Source: Natronomonas gomsonensis
Lineage (GTDB): Archaea > Halobacteriota > Halobacteria > Halobacteriales > Haloarculaceae
Length of the DNA stretch: 64,000 bases
NCBI RefSeq assembly: GCF_024300825.1
Contig: NZ_CP101323.1
Coordinates: forward strand, 868,001 to 932,000
Direction of reading: 5' to 3'
Part shown: positions 52,359 to 61,145 of the stretch, piece after piece
Layout: each line of letters begins with the position of its first letter
Numbering within the stretch: the stretch's first letter is position 1
The notes under the pieces: generated by a model
Databases searched by the model: none
What the model saw: the letters and a program-made list of their open reading frames with translations, nothing else
What the model was told of the DNA's origin: nothing
Made by a program: the position numbers and the translations under genes

Positions 52359-53531
52359 TCAGGCGTCCCGAAGGGAATCGACGACCGTCGACCCGTCGGC
52401 GTCGAGGCCGCCGGCCTGTGCCACCTCCGAGGAGCCGCCACCGCCGCCGCCGAAGCGGTCGGTGAGTGACGCGACGATATCGCCCGCATCACACCCTTCG
52501 CCCGCCCCGACCGCGAGCTGTCCAGAGGGCGTCGCCAAGACGAGTACCTCGATGCCGTCCGGACGGTCTCGGACCCGCTCTGCGAGGGCGTTCGCGTCGG
52601 CGTCAACGACGCCCGCCGCCCACGTCCGACCGTCTCGCTCGAAGCACTCGGCGGCGATGTCGGCGACGCTGGCGTCGATGAGGCGCTCACGAAGCGCGTC
52701 GCGTTCGGCGGCAACCGTCTCGCGTTCCTCCTGGAGTCGGTCGACGGCCTCTGGAAGGTCGGTCGCCGCCGTCTCCAGCGTTTCTGCGGCATCGAGTGCA
52801 GCGGCTTTCTCCGCCGTCCGGCGGTCGATTCCCTCGGGACCGACAGCGAACTCCACCCGAGTCAGTCCCTCGCCGGGATTGGACCGCCCCAGCACGGTCA
52901 CGGGGCCGATTTCCCGAGTATTCGAGACGTGCGTCCCGCCGCAGGCGGCGGCGTCCCAACCGTCGATTTCGACGACTCGGACCGTCTCGCCGGTGAGACC
53001 CTCTTCGGTTTGGGTGTTGAACGCCACATCCTCGCGGTCGAGTGCCTCCGCTTGCGGCTGTCGGCTCCACGTCACGTCCCGGGAGTCCCAGACACAGCGG
53101 TTGACCAGCCGTTCGAGTTCGACGAGCGTCTCGTCGTCGATGTCGGTCGACGTGCTGAAGTCCACGCGCACTTTCTCCGGGGTGATGCCGAACCCGCCGT
53201 AGCCCAATTCGTCGAAGAGGCGGCGGCCGGCGCCGTACAGCACGTGACTCGCGGTGTGGGCGCGCATGCAGTACCGCCGAAACTCGGGGTCGATAGCACC
53301 GTGAACGATTTCTCCCGTCTCCAACGTCCCGTCGACGACGTGGACGATGTCGTCGCCGCGCTGCTGTACGTCGAGCACCGTCAGTCCGCCGAGCGTTCCA
53401 CGGTCGGCCGGCTGGCCGCCCCCCTCGGGGTAGAAGTACGTCTCTTCGAGAACGACCTCGCTCCCGCCGTCCCGAACGGTCGTCTCGAAGGCGAGCGTTT
53501 CCGGGTCCGCTGCTGCGGTCGCGGGTGCCAT
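52359..53531 (-). CDS. alaX: Alanyl-tRNA editing protein AlaX (long form with DHHA1 domain)
   Basis: 390 residues from the ATG at 53531. The editing-site zinc ligands are His92 and His96 in RAHTASH and Cys197/His201 in CGGTH. The C-terminal part, after a helical segment near 240-280, has a DHHA1-like domain with the Gly-rich FGGGGGGSSEVAQAGG stretch. It hydrolyses Ser or Gly wrongly attached to tRNA-Ala in trans. This is the AlaRS C-terminal half without the synthetase domain. Confidence 0.92.
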   Translation of the reverse strand: MAPATAAADPETLAFETTVRDGGSEVVLEETYFYPEGGGQPADRGTLGGLTVLDVQQRGDDIVHVVDGTLETGEIVHGAIDPEFRRYCMRAHTASHVLYGAGRRLFDELGYGGFGITPEKVRVDFSTSTDIDDETLVELERLVNRCVWDSRDVTWSRQPQAEALDREDVAFNTQTEEGLTGETVRVVEIDGWDAAACGGTHVSNTREIGPVTVLGRSNPGEGLTRVEFAVGPEGIDRRTAEKAAALDAAETLETAATDLPEAVDRLQEERETVAAERDALRERLIDASVADIAAECFERDGRTWAAGVVDADANALAERVRDRPDGIEVLVLATPSGQLAVGAGEGCDAGDIVASLTDRFGGGGGGSSEVAQAGGLDADGSTVVDSLRDA

Positions 53532-53578
53532 AGCTACCGACAGAACGCTCGAAGACAAAAAGCCGGTCGGAAGTCGAG

Positions 53579-54079
53579 TTACTCCTCTGCGAGTTCGATG
53601 CCGAGGCGTTCTTCGAGCGCTTCGATGACCGACCCGCCGACGTTGGCACGGGCGGCCCGCCCCTGTTCGACGGCGACGATGTCGTCTTCCTCTATTTCCA
53701 ACTCCGCGGCGAGTTCGTCGGTTTGCAGGCCGGCGTCCTGTCGGGCGTCTTCCAGCACGTCGCCATAGCCCCGGACGAGATACGGGAGGGGGTCGTCCTC
53801 GTAGTCGGTCCCCTCTTCCCAGTCGTGGTCGACCTTCTGTGCGTCGCTGAGTTTGGCGACGTTCTGTGCGGCCTTCTTTTTGCGGTTCGGTTCGTCCTCG
53901 CGGGACTGCCCGCTCGTCCCGCCACGGTTGGGCTCCTCTCCGTGTTGGGCGCACTCGCTGCAAACTTCGAGTCGCGCGCCGGCGACGGTCGCCGTCTGGA
54001 GGTCGCGGTCCTCGGCCCCGCAGAGTTCGCAGGCGCCGCTGGAGTCACCCCCGACTCCGCCGGTCGAGTATTTCGCCAT
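53579..54079 (-). CDS. Multiprotein bridging factor aMBF1
   Basis: 166 residues. The N-terminal zinc ribbon has Cys17/Cys20 (CELC) and Cys40/Cys43 (CSEC). A Lys/Glu-rich linker follows, and the C-terminal Cro/XRE helix-turn-helix is at about 95-160 (YGDVLEDARQDAGLQTDELAAELEIEEDDIVAVEQG). Archaeal MBF1 binds the small ribosomal subunit or transcription machinery; the precise role is debated. It is divergent from tRNA-Leu. Confidence 0.93.
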   Translation of the reverse strand: MAKYSTGGVGGDSSGACELCGAEDRDLQTATVAGARLEVCSECAQHGEEPNRGGTSGQSREDEPNRKKKAAQNVAKLSDAQKVDHDWEEGTDYEDDPLPYLVRGYGDVLEDARQDAGLQTDELAAELEIEEDDIVAVEQGRAARANVGGSVIEALEERLGIELAEE

Positions 54080-54203
54080 GCCCTATGTGCTGCTGGAACG
54101 TACTTGAACCCGACGCTCCGTGGCGTGGGCGACCGCGCGCAGTCCAAAGGAAAGCCCTTTTATCGTACCCCGGTTTACGAGGAATTGCAGCAAGACACGC
54201 CGT

Positions 54204-54288
54204 GCGTGGGTAGCCAAGCTAGGCCAACGGCGCAGCGTTGAGGGCGCTGTCCTGTAGAGGTCCGCCGGTTCAAATCCGGTCCCACGCA
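54204..54288 (+). tRNA. tRNA-Leu (anticodon GAG)
   Basis: Type II tRNA of 85 bases. Acceptor GCGTGGG (54204-54210) pairs with CCCACGC (54281-54287), discriminator A. Anticodon stem CAGCG/CGCTG with loop TTGAGGG gives GAG. The long variable arm TCCTGTAGAGGTC-type and the T arm CCGGTTCAAATCCGG follow. No intron and no encoded CCA. A TATA-like CTTTTATC (54157-54164) is placed for a start near 54187. Confidence 0.95.
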
Positions 54289-54293
54289 CTGCT

Positions 54294-54342
54294 GGTGGCC
54301 CACAGCCACCCTACACAGTGCGGGTGCTCGCAGACAGCACCC
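54294..54342 (+). repeat. Two consecutive inverted repeats after tRNA-Leu
   Basis: GGTGGC-5-GCCACC (54294-54310) and GGGTGCT-7-AGCACCC (54322-54342), both perfect, lie just after the tRNA end. They may act as processing or termination hairpins, but no strong T-run follows. Confidence 0.4.
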
Positions 54343-54396
54343 ACGCATCATCCTACCGACGCTACACCGGCCAGCAGCGGTGGTATCGAAGAATAG

Positions 54397-54531
54397 TTAG
54401 AGGCCGCGGCTGACGCCGATGTTCTTGAGGTAGCCGCCGCACGAACAGAGCCGCCCCTCCGGGTCCGTCTGGCGGTCACCGCAGTCGATACACTCGTACA
54501 GCGCATCCTCGTCCGGTTGTGCCCCTCGCAT
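54397..54531 (-). CDS. Small zinc-ribbon (rubrerythrin-like domain) protein
   Basis: 44 residues from the ATG at 54531. Cys14, Cys17, Cys29 and Cys31 form a rubredoxin-like site in YECIDCGDR and RLCSCGGYL; the last pair is C-x-C rather than C-x-x-C. I recall the same pattern as the haloarchaeal rubrerythrin-like small zinc proteins. The function is unknown. A TTAACAC element sits about 30 bases upstream. Confidence 0.7.
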   Translation of the reverse strand: MRGAQPDEDALYECIDCGDRQTDPEGRLCSCGGYLKNIGVSRGL

Positions 54532-54625
54532 GCCGGTGTTTCGTTAGGTCCGTTTTGTGTTAAGTGTTACCACACCTCGTAGAAAACCACCAACATCTAT
54601 CCGCAGGACCGACGTAATTCGACGC

Positions 54626-55189
54626 ATGCAAACCCAGACGTGGGCCCGGGAACACGTCCCCGCCCTGACGGCCCTGTTGACGGCGGTGTCGCTGGCGCTC
54701 GTGTTCGGGGCCGTCCTCCAGTTGTTACCCGTTGAGGCGCTCCCGCAGCCGAACGCGTTTCTCACGGCGATTCCACACGTCAACGCAGTGATTAGCCTTC
54801 TCGCAATCGGCACCATCGCCCTCGGCGTCCGTTCGATTCGACGGGGGAACGTCGAGCGACACCGACGACTCATGGTGAGTAGTTTCGGACTGTTCGCACT
54901 GTTTCTCGCGCTGTATCTCTACCGGGTCGCGCTCCTCGGCCCCAGCGAGTTCGCCGGGCCGGAGGTCGTCTACACCTACGTGTATCTGCCGATACTCTTC
55001 GTCCACATCGCGCTGGCTATCGTCTGTGTCCCGTTCGTCTTCTATGCGCTTCTCGTCGCCGGCACCCGCCCAGTCGCCGACATCTACGAAACCGCCCACC
55101 GCAAGGCCGGCCGAATCGCCGCGAGCCTGTGGCTGATTTCGTTCAGCATGGGTCTGATAATCTACGCACTACTGTATCACGTGTACTGA
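54626..55189 (+). CDS. DUF420 family membrane protein
   Basis: 187 residues from the ATG at 54626. Five to six hydrophobic segments. His-containing loops IPHVNAVISLLA, VERHRRLMVSSF and FVHIALAIVCVP, with IYETAHRKAGRIAASLWL near the end, match the DUF420 signature. The family is linked to haem-copper oxidase assembly or electron transfer in membranes by genomic context in other organisms. No oxidase genes are in this window. Confidence 0.87.
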   Translation: MQTQTWAREHVPALTALLTAVSLALVFGAVLQLLPVEALPQPNAFLTAIPHVNAVISLLAIGTIALGVRSIRRGNVERHRRLMVSSFGLFALFLALYLYRVALLGPSEFAGPEVVYTYVYLPILFVHIALAIVCVPFVFYALLVAGTRPVADIYETAHRKAGRIAASLWLISFSMGLIIYALLYHVY

Positions 55190-55198
55190 CGGGCGGCG

Positions 55199-56677
55199 TC
55201 AGTCGTCGTCGCTGGCGACACCGGCCTGTGCGCCGTCGATGGTTGGACGAACGACATCGCGGTCTGTCGACTCCCCGTCGATGTCGTAGGGGTATTCACC
55301 CGTCACACAGCCGAGACAGAGGTCCGCGCGGGATTCATCGAGCGCCTCGGCGATGGCGTCGATGGAGAGATACGACAGTGATGCTGCATCGATTTCCTCG
55401 CGGATGTCGTCGGTGTCCTTCCCCGCGGCGATGAGCTCCTCACGGGAGGCCATGTCGATTCCCATGTAACACGGGGCGACGATAGCCGGTGCGCCGATGC
55501 GCATGTGGACCGCCTCGGCGCCCACGTCGTTGAGCAACTCGACCAACTGCGTCGAGGTGGTCCCGCGGACGATGGAGTCGTCGATGACGGTGACGGTTTT
55601 CCCCTCGACCACGTCGCGGATGGGGTTGAGTTTGAGCCGGACCGCCCGTTCGCGGGCGTCCTGTGTCGGCATGATGAACGTCCGGCCGACGTAGCGGTTC
55701 TTCATCAGCCCCTCGGCGAACTCCACGTCGGCGTCGTCCTCTTGGGCAGCCTCGGCGTACCCGGAGGCGAAGGCCCGCCCGGAGTCCGGCACCGGGAGCA
55801 CCACGTCCGTCTCGACACCGCTTTCTTCCCAGAGTTTGCGGCCGAGTTCGCGCCGAACGTCGTAGACGAGGTTGCCGTCGATGCGGGAGTCCGGACGCGC
55901 GAAGTAGACGTGTTCGAAGAAGCAGTGTGCCGTGTTTTCCTGTTCGACGAGTTGATAGGAGTCGAAGCCGTCGCCGTCGGGACCCAACACGACGAGTTCG
56001 CCCGGTCGGACGTCCCGGACCAAATCGCCGTCGAGAACGTCGATGGCGGCCGATTCGGAGGTGATGATGTAGCCGTCGTCGAGTTTTCCGATACAGAGGG
56101 GTCGATTGCCCTGTGGGTCACGCAGGCCCAACACGGTGTCGTCGTGGGTAATCGTCAGCGCATACGAGCCGTGGATGCGGCTCATCGTCCGCTTGACGGC
56201 CCGAACAAGGTCCGCTTCGAGGAGGTTCCGCGCGAGGTCGTGGGCGATGACCTCCGTGTCGCCGTCGCTGGTAAAGGCGTGGCCGCTTTCGGCGAGTTCC
56301 GTCCGGACCTCGTCGGCGTTGACGAGGTTCCCGTTGTGGCTCAAGCCGAGCGACCCGGATTTGAACGACACCGAGAACGGCTGTGCGCAACTGGAGTCGA
56401 CGCTGCCGGCCGTCGGATAGCGGACGTGGCCGATACCCGTCGACCCGTTCAACGAATCGAGGTCGCCCTCCTCGAAGGCGTCACCGACCAGCCCCATCTC
56501 GACGTGGCTGTGCTGTTGGAAGCCGTCGTGGGTGACGATACCCGCCGATTCCTGGCCCCGGTGTTGGAGCGCGTACAGTGCGTAGTACAGCGGTCGCGCC
56601 GCGTCTCGCCCGTCCAGCGAGACGCCGACCACGCCGCATTTCTCCGTCGGCCCCTCCGTGTGCCGCCCGTCTGGCAT
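55199..56677 (-). CDS. purF: Amidophosphoribosyltransferase
   Basis: 492 residues from the ATG at 56677. Residues 1-13 are a propeptide; Cys14 in EKCGVVGV becomes the N-terminal nucleophile of the glutaminase domain. The phosphoribosyltransferase part has VTVIDDSIVRGTTSTQLV, the PRPP-binding loop. It catalyses the first committed step of purine synthesis from PRPP and glutamine. A GTTTTTACG element about 25 bases upstream predicts a leaderless start. A palindrome lies further upstream. Confidence 0.96.
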   Translation of the reverse strand: MPDGRHTEGPTEKCGVVGVSLDGRDAARPLYYALYALQHRGQESAGIVTHDGFQQHSHVEMGLVGDAFEEGDLDSLNGSTGIGHVRYPTAGSVDSSCAQPFSVSFKSGSLGLSHNGNLVNADEVRTELAESGHAFTSDGDTEVIAHDLARNLLEADLVRAVKRTMSRIHGSYALTITHDDTVLGLRDPQGNRPLCIGKLDDGYIITSESAAIDVLDGDLVRDVRPGELVVLGPDGDGFDSYQLVEQENTAHCFFEHVYFARPDSRIDGNLVYDVRRELGRKLWEESGVETDVVLPVPDSGRAFASGYAEAAQEDDADVEFAEGLMKNRYVGRTFIMPTQDARERAVRLKLNPIRDVVEGKTVTVIDDSIVRGTTSTQLVELLNDVGAEAVHMRIGAPAIVAPCYMGIDMASREELIAAGKDTDDIREEIDAASLSYLSIDAIAEALDESRADLCLGCVTGEYPYDIDGESTDRDVVRPTIDGAQAGVASDDD

Positions 56678-56737
56678 AGACGATTCTCTGACGGCCACGC
56701 GTAAAAACCCACTCCATCGTGCGTGATATACGGGTAA

Positions 56738-56749
56738 ACACGGACGTGT
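56738..56749 (-). promoter_or_regulatory. Palindrome ACACG-GA-CGTGT upstream of purF
   Basis: Perfect 5-base arms with a 2-base centre, about 60-70 bases before the purF ATG and upstream of its TATA-like element. Position suits an activator or repressor of purine synthesis; no known archaeal motif is matched. Confidence 0.3.
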
Positions 56750-56913
56750 GTATACATGTTCGTGAATAACAGTGCCACATCGTGGGTCCCTCGACACACC
56801 CCGAGTCGAGTGGCTAACGAAAGTTCGACGGACGGTACTGCCTCAGGAGGACGAGCGGGGAGACTGAAGCCGCGGCTGCCGGGGAAACGAAAGCGGAAAA
56901 CGTCGGTCGTTCG

Positions 56914-57087
56914 TTACTCGTTCTGCTTGGACTGCCACGCGTAATCGCGACGCTTGGCGGACTTTCCGAAGCCACAGGAGGCACAGACTTTCTTCTGTTT
57001 GTGGTAGGACTTCTCGCCGCAGCGTCGGCACTTCACGTGGGTCGTCTTGTTCTTCTTCCCCTGACTCGGGGTCCCGGCTCCAGTCAT
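56914..57087 (-). CDS. rpl37e: 50S ribosomal protein L37e
   Basis: 57 residues. Zinc ligands Cys20/Cys23 in [11 protein letters not shown] and Cys35/Cys38 in [18 protein letters not shown] are the L37e signature. The N-terminus [20 protein letters not shown] is standard. Its ATG overlaps the stop of the Lsm gene by four bases; the lsm-rpl37e pair is conserved in archaea. Confidence 0.95.
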   Translation of the reverse strand: MTGAGTPSQGKKNKTTHVKCRRCGEKSYHKQKKVCASCGFGKSAKRRDYAWQSKQNE

Positions 57088-57269
57088 GGTTGTATCGAGA
57101 CGAGGTTATCGCCGCGGATAATGGTTACGTTGTCGCCCTCCTCCAAGACGAGATTCATGTGCTGGTCGTAGCCGGCGAGGACACCGTCGTACACCTCGCC
57201 ACCTTTCAGCGTCACACTCACTTCCGAGCCAAGGGTCTCCTCGAGCACATCGAGCGGTCGGTCGGTCAT
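57084..57269 (-). CDS. Sm-like archaeal protein (Lsm)
   Basis: 61 residues from the ATG at 57269. Sm1 motif [32 protein letters not shown] and Sm2 [10 protein letters not shown] are both present. It is shorter than most archaeal Lsm (about 70-75) at the N-terminus, as in other haloarchaea. It forms rings that bind U-rich RNA. It is co-translated with L37e. Confidence 0.95.
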   Translation of the reverse strand: MTDRPLDVLEETLGSEVSVTLKGGEVYDGVLAGYDQHMNLVLEEGDNVTIIRGDNLVSIQP

Positions 57270-57341
57270 ACTGGACGGCGCACACCCCGACAGTATAAAC
57301 GCACCGGGTACGGTCACGCTATAGGCCGTACTCACTCACCT

Positions 57342-57800
57342 TCACTCGTCATCGTCCTCCTCGTCGGTGCTGTCGAGACGGTTCGTCGCGTACCGACCGA
57401 CGCTGCGAAGCCGACGCACCTGCGGCAGCCGTCTGACCGTCACCGCAAGCGAGGAGACCCCGAGCAATCCCATGAACAGCAGTCCGGCCGCCAAGAGTGG
57501 GTCGTCAGCCGTCCACCGGTCGATAGCGAAAAAGAAGAAACCGATGGAGAAGGCCGCCTCGATTTTCGCTTCGAGCAGCGATATCATCTCGTCGAACTGC
57601 TCGAGGCGGTCGTCGACAGCATCGAGGGCTGCCTCCGCATCCCGGACCGCCCGTTCGGCATCGTTCTCCACCTGTTCGACGTGTTCCAGTCGCTCGTCGA
57701 CGTCGGCGACCAGACGCTCGACGTCGGTCAGCGCGTCGACGAAACCCTCGTCTCGAAGCACCTGTAGTATCCGGAGCATGTTCCCCAAATCTGAGCTCAT
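57342..57800 (-). CDS. Coiled-coil membrane protein (hypothetical)
   Basis: 152 residues from the ATG at 57800. Residues about 20-85 form a long heptad-patterned coiled coil (VERLVADVDERLEHVEQVENDAERAV). Two hydrophobic segments follow, FSIGFFFFAIDRW and LLAAGLLFMGLLGVSSLAV. The C-terminus is basic then acidic (TDEEDDDE). No family is recognised. It may be a membrane-linked scaffold, but that is a guess. Confidence 0.65.
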   Translation of the reverse strand: MSSDLGNMLRILQVLRDEGFVDALTDVERLVADVDERLEHVEQVENDAERAVRDAEAALDAVDDRLEQFDEMISLLEAKIEAAFSIGFFFFAIDRWTADDPLLAAGLLFMGLLGVSSLAVTVRRLPQVRRLRSVGRYATNRLDSTDEEDDDE

Positions 57801-57859
57801 ACCCCGACCCAACGGCGCCCAACGTATCGTGGTTTGGGTCACGTCCACATCCCCCGTGA

Positions 57860-58924
57860 CTACACGTCGGCAGTGAACGGGGCGAAAGCCCCGACCCGGA
57901 CGGCGACGGCCGCGAGCAACTCGGCGGCGGCCTCGAGGTCCGCGAGGTCGACCACCTCGACGGGCGTGTGCATGTAGCGGTTCGGCAGGCCGACGTTCAG
58001 CGAGGGGATGCCCCCGCGCGTGGTGTAGAAGGCGTCCGCGTCGGTGCCGCTGAAACTGCCCGACGCCTGTAGTTGCACGTCGATGCCCTCGTCTTCAGCC
58101 ACCGTTCGGGTCGCCTCCACGAGTTTCGGGTGGTTAGCGCTACCACGAGCGACGACGGGGCCCGCCCCCAACTCGACGCCGGTCGAACGGTTGCCCGGTG
58201 ATTCCGGCTGGTCGGTAGCGTGGGTCACGTCCGTCGCCACGACGGCGTCTGGTTCGAGGTCGAATCCGACCATCTTCGCGCCCTTGAGGCCGAGTTCTTC
58301 TTGAACGGTCGAGACGGCGTACACCGTCGATTCGTGGTCCGTCTCGGCCACCCGACGGAACGCCTCGGCCGCAGTCCAGATGCCGACGCGGTTGTCCATC
58401 CCGCGGGCTGCGAGTCGGTCGCCCTCCAGTTCGGCGATGTTCGTGTCGAAGGTCACGGGGTCGCCAACCTCAACCAACTCCCGGGCAGCATCGCTGTCCT
58501 CGACGCCGATGTCGACGTACTGTTCGTTGATTTCGTCGTACTCGTCGCTCGCGGTGTCACGGAGGTGAATCGCCACCTGTCCGATGACGCCGTTGACGGT
58601 TCCGTCGGCGGTGTGAACTCGGACGTGTTGGCCACGAGTGACCGTCTTGTCCGACCCGCCGATACTGGAGAGTTTCAGGAACCCCCCGTCGGTGATGTCC
58701 CGGACCATCAGCCCGATTTCGTCGCCGTGGCCGGCAATCGCAATCGACGGCCCGTCGCCGGCGCCCTCGGAAACGGCGACCGCGTTCCCGTAGGCGTCGA
58801 CGTGTGTTTCGTCGGCGACGGGGTCGACGTAGTCGAGCCACCGTCGCTGTCCTGTCTCCTCGAATCCCGAGGGGGTCGCCGTCGACAGCAACGCCTCGAG
58901 AAACGCTCGCCGTTCGTCGTCCAT
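57860..58924 (-). CDS. M42 family metallopeptidase
   Basis: 354 residues from the ATG at 58924. Metal-binding and catalytic motifs: AIAGHGDEIGLMV, MDNRVG with bridging Asp, STVQEELGLKGA with the general-base Glu pair, ATDVTHATD and RYMHTPVEVV. M42 enzymes are dodecameric TET aminopeptidases that finish peptide breakdown after the proteasome. The first eight codons of the longer frame are not family-like. Confidence 0.92.
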   Translation of the reverse strand: MDDERRAFLEALLSTATPSGFEETGQRRWLDYVDPVADETHVDAYGNAVAVSEGAGDGPSIAIAGHGDEIGLMVRDITDGGFLKLSSIGGSDKTVTRGQHVRVHTADGTVNGVIGQVAIHLRDTASDEYDEINEQYVDIGVEDSDAARELVEVGDPVTFDTNIAELEGDRLAARGMDNRVGIWTAAEAFRRVAETDHESTVYAVSTVQEELGLKGAKMVGFDLEPDAVVATDVTHATDQPESPGNRSTGVELGAGPVVARGSANHPKLVEATRTVAEDEGIDVQLQASGSFSGTDADAFYTTRGGIPSLNVGLPNRYMHTPVEVVDLADLEAAAELLAAVAVRVGAFAPFTADV

Positions 58925-59006
58925 ACCCACGGACCGACGGGCAGACACAAGAACGTCTCGACCGGCCGTATCAACCTATAAGTCCCTCTCCGGCGAACCC
59001 TATGGT

Positions 59007-59276
59007 ATGGCCAAATTCACCTTTCTCGAAGTCCACTTCACGGACTCCGAGTTGAGCGCGACGAAGGGGTACGACAGCGGCGAAAAGGAGGTTTCCGCCG
59101 CCGACGAACCGCTCGAAGAGTCCTCCGGGTCGAAGAAAGGTGGCGCCATCGCCGCCATTGTCGGGCTCGTCTTCCTCGTCGCCGTCGCCTACGTGGTCAA
59201 GACGAAGGTTCTCGACGACGAGTCGACGTTCGAGTTCGAGGACGACGCTGACGAACTCGACGATATCGACGCCTGA
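59007..59276 (+). CDS. Single-span membrane protein (conserved haloarchaeal hypothetical)
   Basis: 89 residues. A soluble N-terminus MAKFTFLEVHFTDSELSATKGY leads to an acidic linker, one membrane span (AIAAIVGLVFLVAVAYVVKTK) and a highly acidic tail. The order and sequence resemble a small haloarchaeal family of unknown function. It is divergent from the M42 peptidase and convergent with the dioxygenase. Confidence 0.72.
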   Translation: MAKFTFLEVHFTDSELSATKGYDSGEKEVSAADEPLEESSGSKKGGAIAAIVGLVFLVAVAYVVKTKVLDDESTFEFEDDADELDDIDA

Positions 59277-59280
59277 GCCG

Positions 59281-60210
59281 TTACTCCGCCGACAGCGGCG
59301 GGAGACTGCGCTCGATGGTTTCTCGGTCCGCCTCGAGCCACGGTGGGAGTTTCAACTCCGACCCCAGCTCCGCGACCGGTTCGTCGGCGTCGAATCCGGG
59401 ACCGTCCGTCGCGAACTCGAACAGCACGCCACCGGGTTCCCGAAAGTAAATCGACCGGAAGTACCGTCGGTCCTTCTGTGGCGTCACGCGCAGTCCCCTC
59501 TCGGCGAGTTCCTCGCGCCACGCCATCTGGGCGTCGTCGTCGGGAACTCGAAACGCCACGTGGTGGACGGTACCCGCGCCCTGCATCCCCGCCGACGCCT
59601 CCGGGTCGTCGAGTACGTCGACGAACGACGCGCGGTCGCCCGCACCGACGAATCGGGTTCGATGGCCGGTCTCCTTGAGGCGTTCGTACCCCATCGTCTC
59701 CAGTACGTCGGCGGTCGCCTCGGCGTCGGCCGACAGCAGCGTGACGCCGTGGAACCCACGGATTGCGTGTTCGACCGGCACGTCGCTGCCGTCCCACGGG
59801 TCGATGTCGACGGCGCCGGTGACCAACTCCAGCGGTTGGCCGTCGTGGTCGTAGAACGGGAGGACGCGCTCCTCGAAGCGCTCCTCGACGGCGTCGTACT
59901 CGACCCCGTGGTCGTCGAGGCGGTCCGCCCAGTACTTGAGGCTCCCCTCGGGGACGACGAACGCCGTTGCGGAGGTCTGTCCGCGGCCGACCGACCCGCG
60001 GTGGCCAGCGCCGAACGGGAAGAACGTCAGAATCGTCCCGGGCGAGCCGACCTCGTCGCCGTAGTAGAGATGATACGTCGTCACGTCGTCGAAATTGACC
60101 GTTTTCTTCACCAGCCGGAGCCCGAGTACGTCGGTGTAAAAATCGACGTTCTCCTCGGGGTCGCTGGCGATGGCCGTCACGTGGTGAAGTCCGGATATCG
60201 GCTCGGGCAT
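59281..60210 (-). CDS. Ring-cleaving dioxygenase (VOC/glyoxalase superfamily)
   Basis: 309 residues with two VOC modules: SGLHHVTAIASDPEENVDFYTDVLGL at the start, GFHGVTLLSADAEATADVL in the middle, and VHHVAFRVPDD later. Metal ligands would be the His and Glu of each module. The family is annotated as ring-cleaving or MhqO-like dioxygenase, linked to quinone detoxification in Bacillus. The substrate here is unknown. Confidence 0.85.
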   Translation of the reverse strand: MPEPISGLHHVTAIASDPEENVDFYTDVLGLRLVKKTVNFDDVTTYHLYYGDEVGSPGTILTFFPFGAGHRGSVGRGQTSATAFVVPEGSLKYWADRLDDHGVEYDAVEERFEERVLPFYDHDGQPLELVTGAVDIDPWDGSDVPVEHAIRGFHGVTLLSADAEATADVLETMGYERLKETGHRTRFVGAGDRASFVDVLDDPEASAGMQGAGTVHHVAFRVPDDDAQMAWREELAERGLRVTPQKDRRYFRSIYFREPGGVLFEFATDGPGFDADEPVAELGSELKLPPWLEADRETIERSLPPLSAE

Positions 60211-60302
60211 ACTGTATCTATGTTACCGGGTTACGAGTTGTGAGGTTAAATCGGTTCGCGCACACCGACGCAATCAGGTGACGGCGGTGTTACTGGTGGG
60301 GC

Positions 60303-61145
60303 TCAGATATCGAGTATCTCCCGGGCGTCGTCGGGCGTCGCGACGGGGCGTTCGAGGGTTTCCGCGAGCGTTGCCGCCCGCTCGACCAGTTGGGCGTTCG
60401 TCGCGAGTTCACCCCGCCGGAAGTAGCGGTTGTCCTCCAAGCCGACGCGGACGTGGCCCCCGAAGACGATTCCCAAGGCGGCAAACGGGAGTTGATGTTG
60501 GCCGAAGCCGAGGGTGTTGAACTGTGTGCCCTCTGGGAGGTGATTGACGAGCGACCGGAAGGTGTCGGGCGTCGGCATCGCTGTCGTGCCGCCGCCGAAG
60601 ATGAGCGTCGTGTAAATCGGCTCCTCGATGAGGTCCGGACGCCGGTCGAGCAGTTCGTGGACCTCGTTGAGGTGGCCGCCGTTGAACACCTCCATCTCGG
60701 GTTTGATTCCACGCTCACGCATTTCCTCGGCCAGCGATTCGACGAGGCCGCGGGTGTTCTCGGAAGTGAGGTGCTGATAGCGGTTGAGCGGCCCCATGTC
60801 GAGAGAGGCCATGTCGGGGGCGGGGTCAGTCCGAAGCGGTTCGTGTCGGATGTCGTCGGGCGCACCCGTCCCGCCGGTGGAGTGCTGGACGACGAGGTCC
60901 GTCCGCTCCCGAACTGCCTCGGTGAGTTCCTGAAATCGCTCACGCGAAAACGAGCGTTCGCCGTTCTCTCGGCGAGCGTGGAGGTGGACGACCGAGGCGC
61001 CGGCGGCTTCACACGCCTCGGCGGCGTCGGCTATCTCTTCGGGCGTCTCCGGGAGATGGGGACTGGCCTCCTTGCCGTGAACGCCGCCTGTCAGCGCCGC
61101 AGTGATGACGACTGGGTCGCCGGCGAGGTAGTCGTCGTAACTCAT
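60303..61145 (-). CDS. 3-keto-5-aminohexanoate cleavage protein (BKACE, DUF849)
   Basis: 280 residues. Signature segments VITAALTGGVHGKEASPHLP, SVVHLHARRENGERS with zinc-binding His, MASLDMGPLN, IKPEMEVFNGGHLNEV and FGGHVRVGLEDN. BKACE enzymes condense a beta-keto acid with acetyl-CoA and release acetoacetate plus a new acyl-CoA; the substrate differs among subfamilies. It fits the acyl-CoA metabolism in the window. Its start overlaps the small Cys protein gene by four bases. Confidence 0.9.
   Translation of the reverse strand: MSYDDYLAGDPVVITAALTGGVHGKEASPHLPETPEEIADAAEACEAAGASVVHLHARRENGERSFSRERFQELTEAVRERTDLVVQHSTGGTGAPDDIRHEPLRTDPAPDMASLDMGPLNRYQHLTSENTRGLVESLAEEMRERGIKPEMEVFNGGHLNEVHELLDRRPDLIEEPIYTTLIFGGGTTAMPTPDTFRSLVNHLPEGTQFNTLGFGQHQLPFAALGIVFGGHVRVGLEDNRYFRRGELATNAQLVERAATLAETLERPVATPDDAREILDI

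Noticed and set aside
54281-54347. Repeat of the tRNA-Leu 3' end (CCCACGCA at 54281-54288 and 54340-54347), a possible attachment site
   Set aside because: Eight bases only, 52 bases apart, with no integrase or foreign genes. It is more likely part of the hairpin sequence.
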